DNA of 64,000 nucleotides from Euonymus europaeus (Eukaryota > Streptophyta > Magnoliopsida > Celastrales > Celastraceae): assembly GCA_963580455.1 (NCBI GenBank), contig OY756960.1, forward strand, positions 2,046,001 to 2,110,000. Reading direction: 5' to 3'. This document shows positions 1 to 11,036 of the stretch, piece by piece (the first letter of the stretch is position 1; every line of letters starts with the position of its first letter). A program made the translations under genes and the position numbers. Under the pieces are notes generated by a model. That model saw only the letters and a list, made by a program, of their open reading frames with translations. It made no database searches and was not told the DNA's origin.

Positions 1-518
1 CAGAACTCGTGGCTAGTAGGTCTCGTTTCACCTAGTTAGTGGGGAAATGTAGTTTCTTTATGTAAACGGTTTTCTCAATATACGCTGACTCCGAGTTTTG
101 AATTCGGTGATTTTTAGCTTGATTTCACACTAATTTTCGAGCTCTTCAATCCTGGCATTTCGATTTTTGATTTCAGAACTCCTGGCTAGTAGGTCTCGTT
201 TCATCTAGTTAGTCGCGAAATGTGGTTTCTTTACGTAAACGATTTTTTGAATATCCGTTGTCTCCGAGTTCTGAATTCGGTGATTTTTACCTTGATTGCA
301 CACTACTTTTCGAGCTCTACAATCCTGGATTTTGGTTTTTGATTTCCGAACTCGTGGCAAGTAGGTATTGTTTCACTTAGTTAGCAGCGAAATGTGGCTT
401 CTTTACGTAAACGGTTTTCTCAAAAGCCGTTGACTCGGAGTTCTGAATTCGGTGATTTTTAGCTTGAATTCACTCTACTTTTTGAGCTCTACAATCCCTG
501 CATTTCGGTTTTTAATTT
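1..518. repeat. Lead-in monomers before the A/B/C/D higher-order array
   Basis: Three monomers (1-173, 174-345, 346-518) differ from the HOR that follows. The first has TTTATGTAAA instead of the palindrome and reads ATACGCTGACTC. The second carries AACTCCTGG and the ACCTTGATTGCAC variant. The first two recur, with the same private variants, at 10,348-10,692 (offset 10,347), on the far side of the HOR block. Confidence 0.85.
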
Positions 519-1897
519 CAGAACTCGTGGCAAGTAGGTCTCGTTTCACCTAGTTAGCCGCGAAATGTGGTTTGTTTACGTAAACGGTTTTCTCAATATC
601 TGTTCACTCCGAGTTCTGAATTCGGTGATTTTTAGCTTGATTTCACATTTTTTTGATCTCTACAATCCTGCCATTTCGGTTTTTGATTTCAGAACTCGTG
701 GCTAGTAGGTATCGTTTCATCTAGTTACCCGCGAAATGTGCTTTCTTTACGTAAACGGTTTTCTCAATATGCGTTCACTCCGAGTTCTGAATTCAGTGAT
801 TTTTATCTTGATTTCACACTACTTTTCGAGCTCTACAATCCTGTTATTTCGATTTTTGATTTAAGAACTCATGGCCGATAGGTCTCGTTTCACCTAGTTA
901 GTCGCGAAATGTGGTTTCTTTACGCAAACGGTTTTATGAATATCCGGTGACTCCGAGTTCTGAAATCGGTGATTTTTAGCTTGATTTCACACTACTTTTC
1001 GAGCTCTACAATCCCGGCATTTCGGTTTTTGATTTAAGAAATCGTGGCAAGTAGGTCTCGTTTCACCTAGTTAGCAGCGAAATGTGGTTTGTTTACGTAA
1101 ACGGTTTTCTCAATATCTGTTCACTCCGAGTTCTGAATTCGGTGATTTTTAGCTTGATCTCAGATTTTTTTGATCTCTACAATCCTGCCATTTCGGTTTT
1201 TGATTTCAGAACTCGTGGCTAGTAGGTATCGTTTCATCTAGTTACCCGCGAAATGTGCTTTCTTTACGTAAACGGTTTTCTCAATATGCGTTCATTCCGA
1301 GTTCTGAATTCAGTGATTTTTATCTTGATTTCACACTACTTTTCGAGCTCTACAATCCTGTTATTTCGATTTTTGATTTAAGAACTCATGGCCGATAGGT
1401 CTCGTTTCACCAAGTTAGTCGCGAAATGTGGTTTCTTTACGCAAACGGTTTTATGAATATCCGGTGACTCCGAGTTCTGAAATCGGTGATTTTTAGCTTG
1501 ATTTCACACTACTTTTCGAGCTCTACAATCCCGGCATTTCGGTTTTTGATTTAAGAACTCGTGGCAAGTAGGTCTCGTTTCACCTAGTTAGCAGCGAAAT
1601 GTGGTTTGTTTACGTAAATGGTTTTCTCAATATGCGTTCACTCCGAGTTCTGAATTCGGTGATTTTTATCTTGATTTCACACTAATTTTCGAGCTCTTCA
1701 ATCCTGGTATTTCGGTTTTTGATTTCAGAACTCGTGGCAAGTAGGTCTCGTTTCACCTAGTTAGCAGCGAAATGTGGTTTATTTACGTAAACGGTTTTCT
1801 CAATATCTGTTCACTCCGAGTTCTGAATTCGGTGATTTTTAGCTTGATTTCACATTTTTTTTGATCTCTACAATCCTGCCATTTCGGTTTTTGATTT
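519..1897. repeat. First HOR block, incomplete lead unit (A B C A B C D A)
   Basis: Eight monomers of four recognisable types. A has CAAGTAGG, the extended palindrome and a short CACATTTTTTTGATCTC segment. B has GGTATCGTTTCATC, TTACCCGCGAAATGTGC and ends TTAAGAACTCATGG. C has GATAGGTCTC, the broken palindrome TTTACGCAAA and ATCCGGTGACTC. D has CAAGTAGG, AGCAGCGAAATG, the extended palindrome and ATGCGTTCACTCC. The order is irregular compared with the units that follow. Confidence 0.85.
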
Positions 1898-4305
1898 CAG
1901 AACTCGTGGCTAGTAGGTATCGTTTCATCTAGTTACCCGCGAAATGTGCTTTCTTTACGTAAACGGTTTTCTCAATATGCGTTCACTCCGAGTTCTAAAT
2001 TCGGTGATTTTTATCTTGATTTCACACTAATTTTCGAGATCTTCAATCCTGGTATTTCGATTTTTGATTTAAGAACTCATGGCTGATAGGTCTCGTTTCA
2101 CCTAGTTAGTCGCGAAATGTGGTTTCTTTACGCAAACGGTTTTATGAATATCCGGTGACTCCGAGTTCTGAAATCGGTGATTTTTAGCTTGATTTCACAC
2201 TACTTTTCGAGCTCTACAATCCTGCCATTTCAGTTTTTGATTTCAGAACTCGTGGCTAGTAGGTATCGTTTCATCTAGTTACCCGCGAAATGTGCTTTCT
2301 TTACGTAAACGGTTTTCTCAATATGCGTTCATTCCGAGTTCTGAATTCAGTGATTTTTATCTTGATTTCACACTACTTTTCGAGCTCTACAATCCTGTTA
2401 TTTCGATTTTTGATTTAAGAACTCATGGCCGATAGGTCTCGTTTCACCTAGTTAGTCGCGAAATATGGTTTCTTTACGCAAACGGTTTTATAAATATCCG
2501 GTGACTCCGAGTTCTGAAATCGGTGATTTTTAGCTTGATTTCACACCACTTTTCGAGCTCTACAATCCCGGCATTTCGGTTTTTGATTTAAGAACTCGTG
2601 GCAAGTAGGTCTCGTTTCACCTAGTTAGCAGCGAAATGTGGTTTGTTTACGTAAACGGTTTTCTCAATATGCGTTCACTCCGAGTTCTGAATTCGGTGAT
2701 TTTTATCTTGATTTCACACTAATTTTCGAGCTCTTCAATCCTGGTATTTCGGTTTTTGATTTCAGAACTCGTGGCAAGTAGGTCTCGTTTCACCTAGTTA
2801 GCAGCGAAATGTGGTTTGTTTACGTAAACGGTTTTCTCAATTTCTGTTCACTCCGAGTTCTGAATTCGGTGATTTTTAGCTTGATTTCACATTTTTTTGA
2901 TCTCTACAATCCTGCCATTTCGGTTTTTGATTTCAGAACTCGTGGCTAGTAGGTATCGTTTCATCTAGTTACCCGCGAAATGTGCTTTCTTTACGTAAAC
3001 GGTTTTCTCAATATGCGTTCATTCCGAGTTCTGAATTCAGTGATTTTTATCTTGATTTCACACTACTTTTTGAGCTCTACAATCCTGTTATTTCGATTTT
3101 TGATTTAAGAACTCATGGCCGATAGGTCTCGTTTCACCTAGTTAGTCGCGAAATGTGGTTTCTTTACGCAAACGGTTTTATGAATATCCGGTGACTCCGA
3201 GTTCTGAAATCGGTGATTTTTAGCTTGATTTCACACTACTTTTCGAGCTCTACAATCCCGGCATTTCGGTTTTTGATTTAAGAACTCTTGGCAAGTAGGT
3301 CTCGTTTCACCTAGTTAGTCGCGAAATGTGGTTTGTTTACGCAAACGGTTTTATGAATATCCGGTGACTCCGAGTTCTGAAATCGGTGATTTTTAGCTTG
3401 ATTTCACACTACTTTTCGAGCTCTACATGCCGGTTTTTGATTTAAGAAATCGTGGCAAGTAGGTCTCGTTTCACTTAGTTAGCAGCGAAATGTGGTTTGT
3501 TTACGTAAACGGTTTTCTCAATATCTGTTCACTCCGAGTTCTGAATTCGGTGATTTTTAGCTTGATCTCACATTTTTTTGATCTCTACAATCCTGCCATT
3601 TCGGTTTTTGATTTCAGAACTCGTGGCTAGTAGGTATCGTTTCATCTAGTTACCCGCGAAATGTGCTTTCTTTACGTAAACGGTTTTCTCAATATGCGTT
3701 CATTCCGAGTTCTGAATTCAGTGATTTTTATCTTGATTTCACACTACTTTTCGAGCTCTACAATCCTGTTATTTCGATTTTTGATTTAAGAACTCATGGC
3801 CGATAGGTCTCGTTTCACCTAGTTAGTCGCGAAATGTGATTTCTTTACGCAAACGGTTTTATGAATATCCGGTGACTCCGAGTTCTGAAATCGGTGATTT
3901 TTAGCTTGATTTCACACTACTTTTCGAGCTCTACAATCCCGGCATTTCGGTTTTTGATTTAAGAACTCGTGGCAAGTAGGTCTCGTTTCACCTAGTTAGC
4001 AGCGAAATGTGGTTTGTTTACGTAAACGGTTTTCTCAATATGCGTTCACTCCGAGTTCTGAATTCGGTGATTTTTATCTTGATTTCACACTAATTTTCGA
4101 GCTCTTCAATCCTGGTATTTCGGTTTTTGATTTCAGAACTCGTGGCAAGTAGGTCTCGTTTCACCTAGTTAGCAGCGAAATGTGGTTTATTTACGTAAAC
4201 GGTTTTCTCAATATCTGTTCACTCCGAGTTCTGAATTCGGTGATTTTTAGCTTGATTTCACATTTTTTTTGATCTCTACAATCCTGCCATTTCGGTTTTT
4301 GATTT
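1898..4305. repeat. First HOR block, unit 1: 14 monomers, 2,408 bp
   Basis: The unit starts with a B'C' dimer. B' differs from B by CGAGATCTTCAATCCTGG and by CATGGCTGATAGG at its end. It is followed by BCDA, a modified tetramer and BCDA. The modified tetramer at about 3,107-3,442 replaces D by a C/D hybrid with a 9 bp deletion, which accounts for 2,408 rather than 2,417 bp. B' markers fall at 2033 and 4441, and B markers (ACCCGCG) at 1935, 2281, 2971 and 3652. Confidence 0.88.
3280..3442. repeat. C/D hybrid monomer with 9 bp deletion
   Basis: The 5' part reads CAAGTAGGTCTC as in D, but the body has TAGTCGCG and ATCCGGTGACTC as in C. The palindrome region combines the A/D-type G with the broken C-type core (GTTTACGCAAAC). 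Near 3,425 the tail reads CTCTACATGCCGGTTTTTG, which is 9 bases shorter than the usual C tail. The monomer sits where D would be expected in the tetramer, so it looks like an unequal-exchange product. Confidence 0.75.
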
Positions 4306-6722
4306 CAGAACTCGTGGCTAATAGGTATCGTTTCATCTAGTTACCCGCGAAATGTGCTTTCTTTACGTAAACGGTTTTCTCAATATGCGTTCACTCCGAG
4401 TTCTGAATTCGGTGATTTTTATCTTGATTTCACACTAATTTTCGAGATCTTCAATCCTGGTATTTCGATTTTTGATTTAAGAACTCATGGCTGATAGGTC
4501 TCGTTTCACCTAGTTAGTCGCGAAATGTGGTTTCTTTACGCAAACGGTTTTATGAATATCCGGTGACTCCGAGTTCTGAAATAGGTGATTTTTAGCTTGA
4601 TTTCACACTACTTTTCGAGCTCTACAATCCTGCCATTTCAGTTTTTGATTTCAGAACTCGTGGCTAGTAGGTATCGTTTCATCTAGTTACCCGCGAAATG
4701 TGCTTTCTTTACGTAAACGGTTTTCTCAATATGCGTTCATTCCGAGTTCTGAATTCAGTGATTTTTATCTTGATTTCACACTACTTTTCGAGCTCTACAA
4801 TCCTGTTATTTCGATTTTTGATTTAAGAACTCATGGCCGATAGGTCTCGTTTCACCTAGTTAGTCGCGAAATATGGTTTCTTTACGCAAACGGTTTTATA
4901 AATATCCGGTGACTCCGAGTTCTGAAATCGGTGATTTTTAGCTTGATTTCACACTACTTTTCGAGCTCTACAATCCCGGCATTTCGGTTTTTGATTTAAG
5001 AACTCGTGGCAAGTAGGTCTCGTTTCACCTAGTTAGCAGCGAAATGTGGTTTGTTTACGTAAACGGTTTTCTCAATATGCGTTCACTCCGAGTTCTGAAT
5101 TCGGTGATTTTTATCTTGATTTCACACTAATTTTCGAGCTCTTCAATCCTGGTATTTCGGTTTTTGATTTCAGAACTCGTGGCAAGTAGGTCTCGTTTCA
5201 CCTAGTTAGCAGCGAAATGTGGTTTGTTTACGTAAACGGTTTTCTCAATTTCTGTTCACTCCGAGTTCTGAATTCGGTGATTTTTAGCTTGATTTCACAT
5301 TTTTTTGATCTCTACAATCCTGCCGTTTCGGTTTTTGATTTCAGAACTCGTGGCTAGTAGGTATCGTTTCATCTAGTTACCCGCGAAATGTGCTTTCTTT
5401 ACGTAAACGGTTTTCTCAATATGCGTTCATTCCGAGTTCTGAATTCAGTGATTTTTATCTTGATTTCACACTACTTTTCGAGCTCTACAATCCTGTTATT
5501 TCGATTTTTGATTTAAGAACTCATGGCGGATAGGTCTCGTTTCACCTAGTTAGTCGCGAAATGTGGTTTCTTTACGCAAACGGTTTTATGAATATCCGGT
5601 GACTCCGAGTTCTGAAATCGGTGATTTTTAGCTTGATTTCACACTACTTTTCGAGCTCTACAATCCCGGCATTTCGGTTTTTGATTTAAGAACTCGTGGC
5701 AAGTAGGTCTCGTTTCACCTAGTTAGCAGCGAAATGTGGTTTGTTTACGTAAACGGTTTTCTCAATATGCGTTCACTCCGAGTTCTGAATTCGGTGATTT
5801 TTATCTTGATTTCACACTAATTTTCGAGCTCTTCAATCCTGGTATTTCGGTTTTTGATTTCAGAACTCGTGGCAAGTAGGTCTCGTTTCACCTAGTTAGC
5901 AGCGAAATGTGGTTTGTTTACGTAAACGGTTTTCTCAATTTCTGTTCACTCCGAGTTCTGAATTCGGTGATTTTTAGCTTGATTTCACATTTTTTTGATC
6001 TCTACAATCCTGCCATTTCGGTTTTTGATTTCAGAACTCGTGGCTAGTAGGTATCGTTTCATCTAGTTACCCGCGAAATGTGCTTTCTTTACGTAAACGG
6101 TTTTCTCAATATGCGTTCATTCCGAGTTCTGAATTCAGTGATTTTTATCTTGATTTCACACTACTTTTCGAGCTCTACAATCCTGTTATTTCGATTTTTG
6201 ATTTAAGAACTCATGGCCGATAGGTCTCGTTTCACCTAGTTAGTCGCGAAATGTGGTTTCTTTACGCAAACGGTTTTATGAATATCCGGTGACTCCGAGT
6301 TCTGAAATCGGTGATTTTTAGCTTGATTTCACACTACTTTTCGAGCTCTACAATCCCGGCATTTCGGTTTTTGATTTAAGAACTCGTGGCAAGTAGGTCT
6401 CGTTTCACCTAGTTAGCAGCGAAATGTGGTTTGTTTACGTAAACGGTTTTCTCAATATGCGTTCACTCCGAGTTCTGAATTCGGTGATTTTTATCTTGAT
6501 TTCACACTAATTTTCGAGCTCTTCAATCCTGGTATTTCGGTTTTTGATTTCAGAACTCGTGGCAAGTAGGTCTCGTTTCACCTAGTTAGCAGCGAAATGT
6601 GGTTTGTTTACGTAAACGGTTTTCTCAATATCTGTTCACTCCGAGTTCTGAATTCGGTGATTTTTAGCTTGATTTCACATTTTTTTTGATCTCTACAATC
6701 CTGCCATTTCGGTTTTTGATTT
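4306..6722. repeat. First HOR block, unit 2: 14 monomers, 2,417 bp
   Basis: The unit is B'C' followed by three regular BCDA tetramers. B markers (ACCCGCG) fall at 4343, 4689, 5379 and 6069, giving steps of 346, 690 and 690 bp and 691 to the next B'. It is the most regular copy of the 14-mer. By eye it differs from unit 1 mainly at the hybrid monomer and at scattered single bases. Confidence 0.9.
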
Positions 6723-8449
6723 CAGAACTCGTGGCTAGTAGGTATCGTTTCATCTAGTTACCCGCGAAATGTGCTTTCTTTACGTAAACGGTTTTCTCAA
6801 TATGCGTTCACTCCGAGTTCTGAATTCGGTGATTTTTATCTTGATTTCACACTAATTTTCGAGATCTTCAATCCTGGTATTTCGATTTTTGATTTAAGAA
6901 CTCATGGCTGATAGGTCTCGTTTCACCTAGTTAGTCGCGAAATGTGGTTTCTTTACGCAAACGGTTTTATGAATATCCGGTGACTCCGAGTTCTGAAATC
7001 GGTGATTTTTAGCTTGATTTCACACTACTTTTCGAGCTCTACAATCCTGCCATTTCAGTTTTTGATTTCAGAACTCGTGGCTAGTAGGTATCGTTTCAAC
7101 TAGTTACCCGCGAAATGTGCTTTCTTTACGTAAACGGTTTTCTCAATATGCGTTCATTCCGAGTTCTGAATTCAGTGATTTTTATCTTGATTTCACACTA
7201 CTTTTCGAGCTCTACAATCCTGTTATTTCGATTTTTGATTTAAGAACTCATGGCCGATAGGTCTCGTTTCACCTAGTTAGTCGCGAAATATGGTTTCTTT
7301 ACGCAAACGGTTTTATGAATATCCGGTGACTCCGAGTTCTGAAATCGGTGATTTTTAGCTTGATTTCACACTACTTTTCGAGCTCTACAATCCCGGCATT
7401 TCGGTTTTTGATTTAAGAACTCGTGGCAAGTAGGTCTCGTTTCACCTAGTTAGCAGCGAAATGTGGTTTGTTTACGTAAACGGTTTTCTCAATATGCGTT
7501 CACTCCGAGTTCTGAATTCGGTGATTTTTATCTTGATTTCACACTAATTTTCGAGCTCTTCAATCCTGGTATTTCGGTTTTTGATTTCAGAACTCGTGGC
7601 AAGTAGGTCTCGTTTCACCTAGTTAGCAGCGAAATGTGGTTTGTTTACGTAAACGGTTTTCTCAATTTCTGTTCACTCCGAGTTCTGAATTCGGTGATTT
7701 TTAGCTTGATTTCACATTTTTTTGATCTCTACAATCCTGCCATTTCGGTTTTTGATTTCAGAACTCGTGGCTAGTAGGTATCGTTTCATCTAGTTACCCG
7801 CGAAATGTGCTTTCTTTACGTAAACGGTTTTCTCAATATGCGTTCATTCCGAGTTCTGAATTCAGTGATTTTTATCTTGATTTCACACTACTTTTCGAGC
7901 TCTACAATCCTGTTATTTCGATTTTTGATTTAAGAACTCATGGCCGATAGGTCTCGTTTCACCTAGTTAGTCGCGAAATGTGGTTTCTTTACGCAAACGG
8001 TTTTATGAATATCCGGTGACTCCGAGTTCTGAAATCGGTGATTTTTAGCTTGATTTCACACTACTTTTCGAGCTCTACAATCCCGGCATTTCGGTTTTTG
8101 ATTTAAGAACTCGTGGCAAGTAGGTCTCGTTTCACCTAGTTAGCAGCGAAATGTGGTTTGTTTACGTAAACGGTTTTCTCAATATGCGTTCACTCCGAGT
8201 TCTGAATTCGGTGATTTTTATCTTGATTTCACACTAATTTTCGAGCTCTTCAATCCTGGTATTTCGGTTTTTGATTTCAGAACTCGTGGCAAGTAGGTCT
8301 CGTTTCACCTAGTTAGCAGCGAAATGCGGTTTGTTTACGTAAACGGTTTTCTCAATATCTGTTCACTCCGAGTTCTGAATTCGGTGATTTTTTACTTGAT
8401 TTCACATTTTTTTTGATCTCTACAATCCTGCCATTTCGGTTTTTGATTT
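6723..8449. repeat. First HOR block, unit 3: 10 monomers, 1,727 bp
   Basis: This is the same B'C' opening followed by only two BCDA tetramers. B markers are at 6760, 7106 and 7796, with the next B' marker at 8487. The unit equals unit 2 minus exactly one tetramer, so tetramer number is the variable part of this HOR. Confidence 0.9.
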
Positions 8450-10347
8450 CAGAACTCGTGGCTAGTAGGTATCGTTTCATCTAGTTACCCGCGAAATGTG
8501 CTTTCTTTACGTAAACGGTTTTCTCAATATGCGTTCACTCCGAGTTCTGAATTCGGTGATTTTTATCTTGATTTCACACTAATTTTCGAGATCTTCAATC
8601 CTGGTATTTCGATTTTTGATTTAAGAACTCATGGCTGATAGGTCTCGTTTCACCTAGTTAGTCGCGAAATGTGGTTTCTTTACGCAAACGGTTTTATGAA
8701 TATCCGGTGACTCCGAGTTCTGAAATCGGTGATTTTTAGCTTGATTTCACACTACTTTTCGAGCTCTACAATCCTGCCATTTCGGTTTTTGATTTCAGAA
8801 CTCGTGGCTAGTAGGTATCGTTTCATCTAGTTACCCGCGAAATGTGCTTTCTTTACGTAAACGGTTTTCTCAATATGCGTTCATTCCGAGTTCTGAATTC
8901 AGTGATTTTTATCTTGATTTCACACTACTTTTCGAGCTCTACAATCCTGTTATTTCGATTTTTGATTTAAGAACTCATGGCCGATAGGTCTCGTTTCACC
9001 TAGTTAGTCGCGAAATGTGGTTTCTTTACGCAAACGGTTTTATGAATATCCGTTGACTCCGAGTTCTGAATTCGGTGATTTTTACCTTGATTGCACACTA
9101 CTTTTCGAGCTCTACAATCCTTGATTTTGGTTTTTGATTTCAGAACTCGTGGCAAGTAGGTCTCGTTTCACCTAGTTAGCCGCGAAATGTGGTTTGTTTA
9201 CGTAAACGGTTTTCTCAATATCTGTTGACTCCGAGTTCTGAATTCGGTGATTTTTAGCTTGATTTCACATTTTTTTTGATCTCTACAATCCTGCCATTTC
9301 GGTTTTTGATTTCAGAACTCGTGGCTAGTAGGTATCGTTTCATCTAGTTACCCGCGAAATGTGCTTTCTTTACGTAAACGGTTTTCTCAATATGCGTTCA
9401 CTCCGAGTTCTGAATTCGGTGATTTTTATCTTGATTTCACACTAATTTTCGAGCTCTTCAATCCTGGTATTTCGATTTTTGATTTCAGAACTCGTGGCAA
9501 GTAGGTCTCGTTTCACCTAGTTAGCCGCGAAATGTGGTTTGTTTACGTAAACGGTTTTCTCAATATCTGTTGACTCCGAGTTCTGAATTCGGTGATTTTT
9601 AGCTTGACTTCACATTTTTTTTGATCTCTACAATCCTGCCATTTCGGTTTTTGATTTCAGAACTCGTGGCTAGTAGGTATCGTTTCATCTAGTTACCCGC
9701 GAAATGTTCTTTCTTTACGTAAACGGTTTTCTCAATATGCGTTCACTCCGAGTTCTGAATTCGGTGATTTTTATCTTGATTTCACACTAATTTCGAGCTC
9801 TTCAATCCTGGTATTTCGGTTTTTGATTTCAGAACTCGTGGCAAGTAGGTCTCGTTTCACCTAGTTGGCCGCGAAATGTGGTTTGTTTACGTAAACGGTT
9901 TTCTCAATATCTGTTCACTCCGAGTTCTGAATTCGGTGATTTTTAGCTTGATTTCACATTTTTTTTGATCTCTACAATCCTGCCATTTCGGTTTTTGATT
10001 TCAGAACTCGTGGCTAGTAGGTATCGTTTCATCTAGTTACCCGCGAAATGTGCTTTCTTTACGTAAACGGTTTTCTCAATATGCGTTCACTCCGAGTTCT
10101 GAATTCGGTGATTTTTATCTTGATTTCACACTAATTTTCGAGATCTTCAATCCTGGTATTTCGATTTTTGATTTAAGAACTCATGGCTGATAGGTCTCGT
10201 TTCACCTAGTTAGTCGCGAAATGTCGTTTCTTTACGCAAACGGTTTTATGAATATCCGTTGACTCCGAGTTCTGAAATCGGTGATTTTTAGCTTGATTTC
10301 ACACTACTTTTCGAGCTCTACAATCCTGGTGTTTCAGTTTTTGATTT
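8450..10347. repeat. First HOR block, decaying end: 9-mer unit, AB dimers, final B'C'
   Basis: It begins B'C'BC. The C monomer changes character at about 9,050, where it becomes the ACCTTGATTGCAC / CCTTGATTTTGG type found in the flanking monomers. A five-monomer run A B A B A follows (9,141-10,001; B markers at 9350, 9695 and 10039, about 345 bp apart). A last B' (10,002) and C' (10,175-10,347) close the block. The B'-to-B' distance 8,450 to 10,002 is 1,552 bp, nine monomers. Confidence 0.85.
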
Positions 10348-11036
10348 CATAACCCGTGGTTAGTAGGTCTCGTTTCACCTAGTTAGTGGCGAAATATAGT
10401 TTCTTTATGTAAACGGTTTTCTCAATATACGCTGACTCCGAGTTTTGAATTCGTTGATTTTTAGCTTGATTTCACACTAATTTTCGAGCTCTTCAATCCT
10501 GGCATTTCGATTTTTGATTTCAGAACTCCTGGCTAGTAGGTCTCGTTTCATCTAGTTAGTCGCGAAATGTGGTTTCTTTACGTAAACGATTTTTTGAATA
10601 TCCGTTGACTCCGAGTTCTGAATTCGGTGATTTTTACCTTGATTGCACAATACTTTTCGAGCTCTACAATCCTTGATTTTGGTTTTTGATTTCAGAACTC
10701 GTGGCAAGTAGGTCTCGTTTCACCTAGTTAGCCGCGAAATGTGGTTTGTTTACGTAAACGGTTTTCTCAATATCTGTTGACTCCGAGTTCTGAATTCGGT
10801 GATTTTTAGCTTGATTTCACATTTTTTTTGATCTCTACAATCCTGCCATTTCGGTTTTTGATTTCAGAACTCGTGGCTAGTAGGTATCGTTTCATCTAGT
10901 TACCCGCGAAATGTGCTTTCTTTACTAAACGGTTTTCTCAATATGCGATCACTCCGAGTTCTGAATTCGGTGATTTTTATGTTGATTTCACACTAATTTT
11001 CGAGCTCTTCAATCCTGGTATTTTGATTTTTGATTT
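10348..11036. repeat. Repeated flank (copy of 1-345) plus one AB pair
   Basis: Monomers at 10,348 and 10,521 match 1-173 and 174-345 in their private variants (TTTATGTAAA, ATACGCTGACTC, AACTCCTGG, ACCTTGATTGCAC). The A' monomer (10,693) and B monomer (10,865) that follow are the last A/B types in the window. The stretch from about 10,600 to 10,970 also matches 9,050-9,420 at an offset of 1,552 bp. Confidence 0.82.

Noticed and set aside
10348..11036. Transposon or long terminal repeat junction at the HOR border
   Set aside because: The sequence on both sides is still satellite in the same register. There are no terminal inverted repeats, target duplications or foreign sequence.
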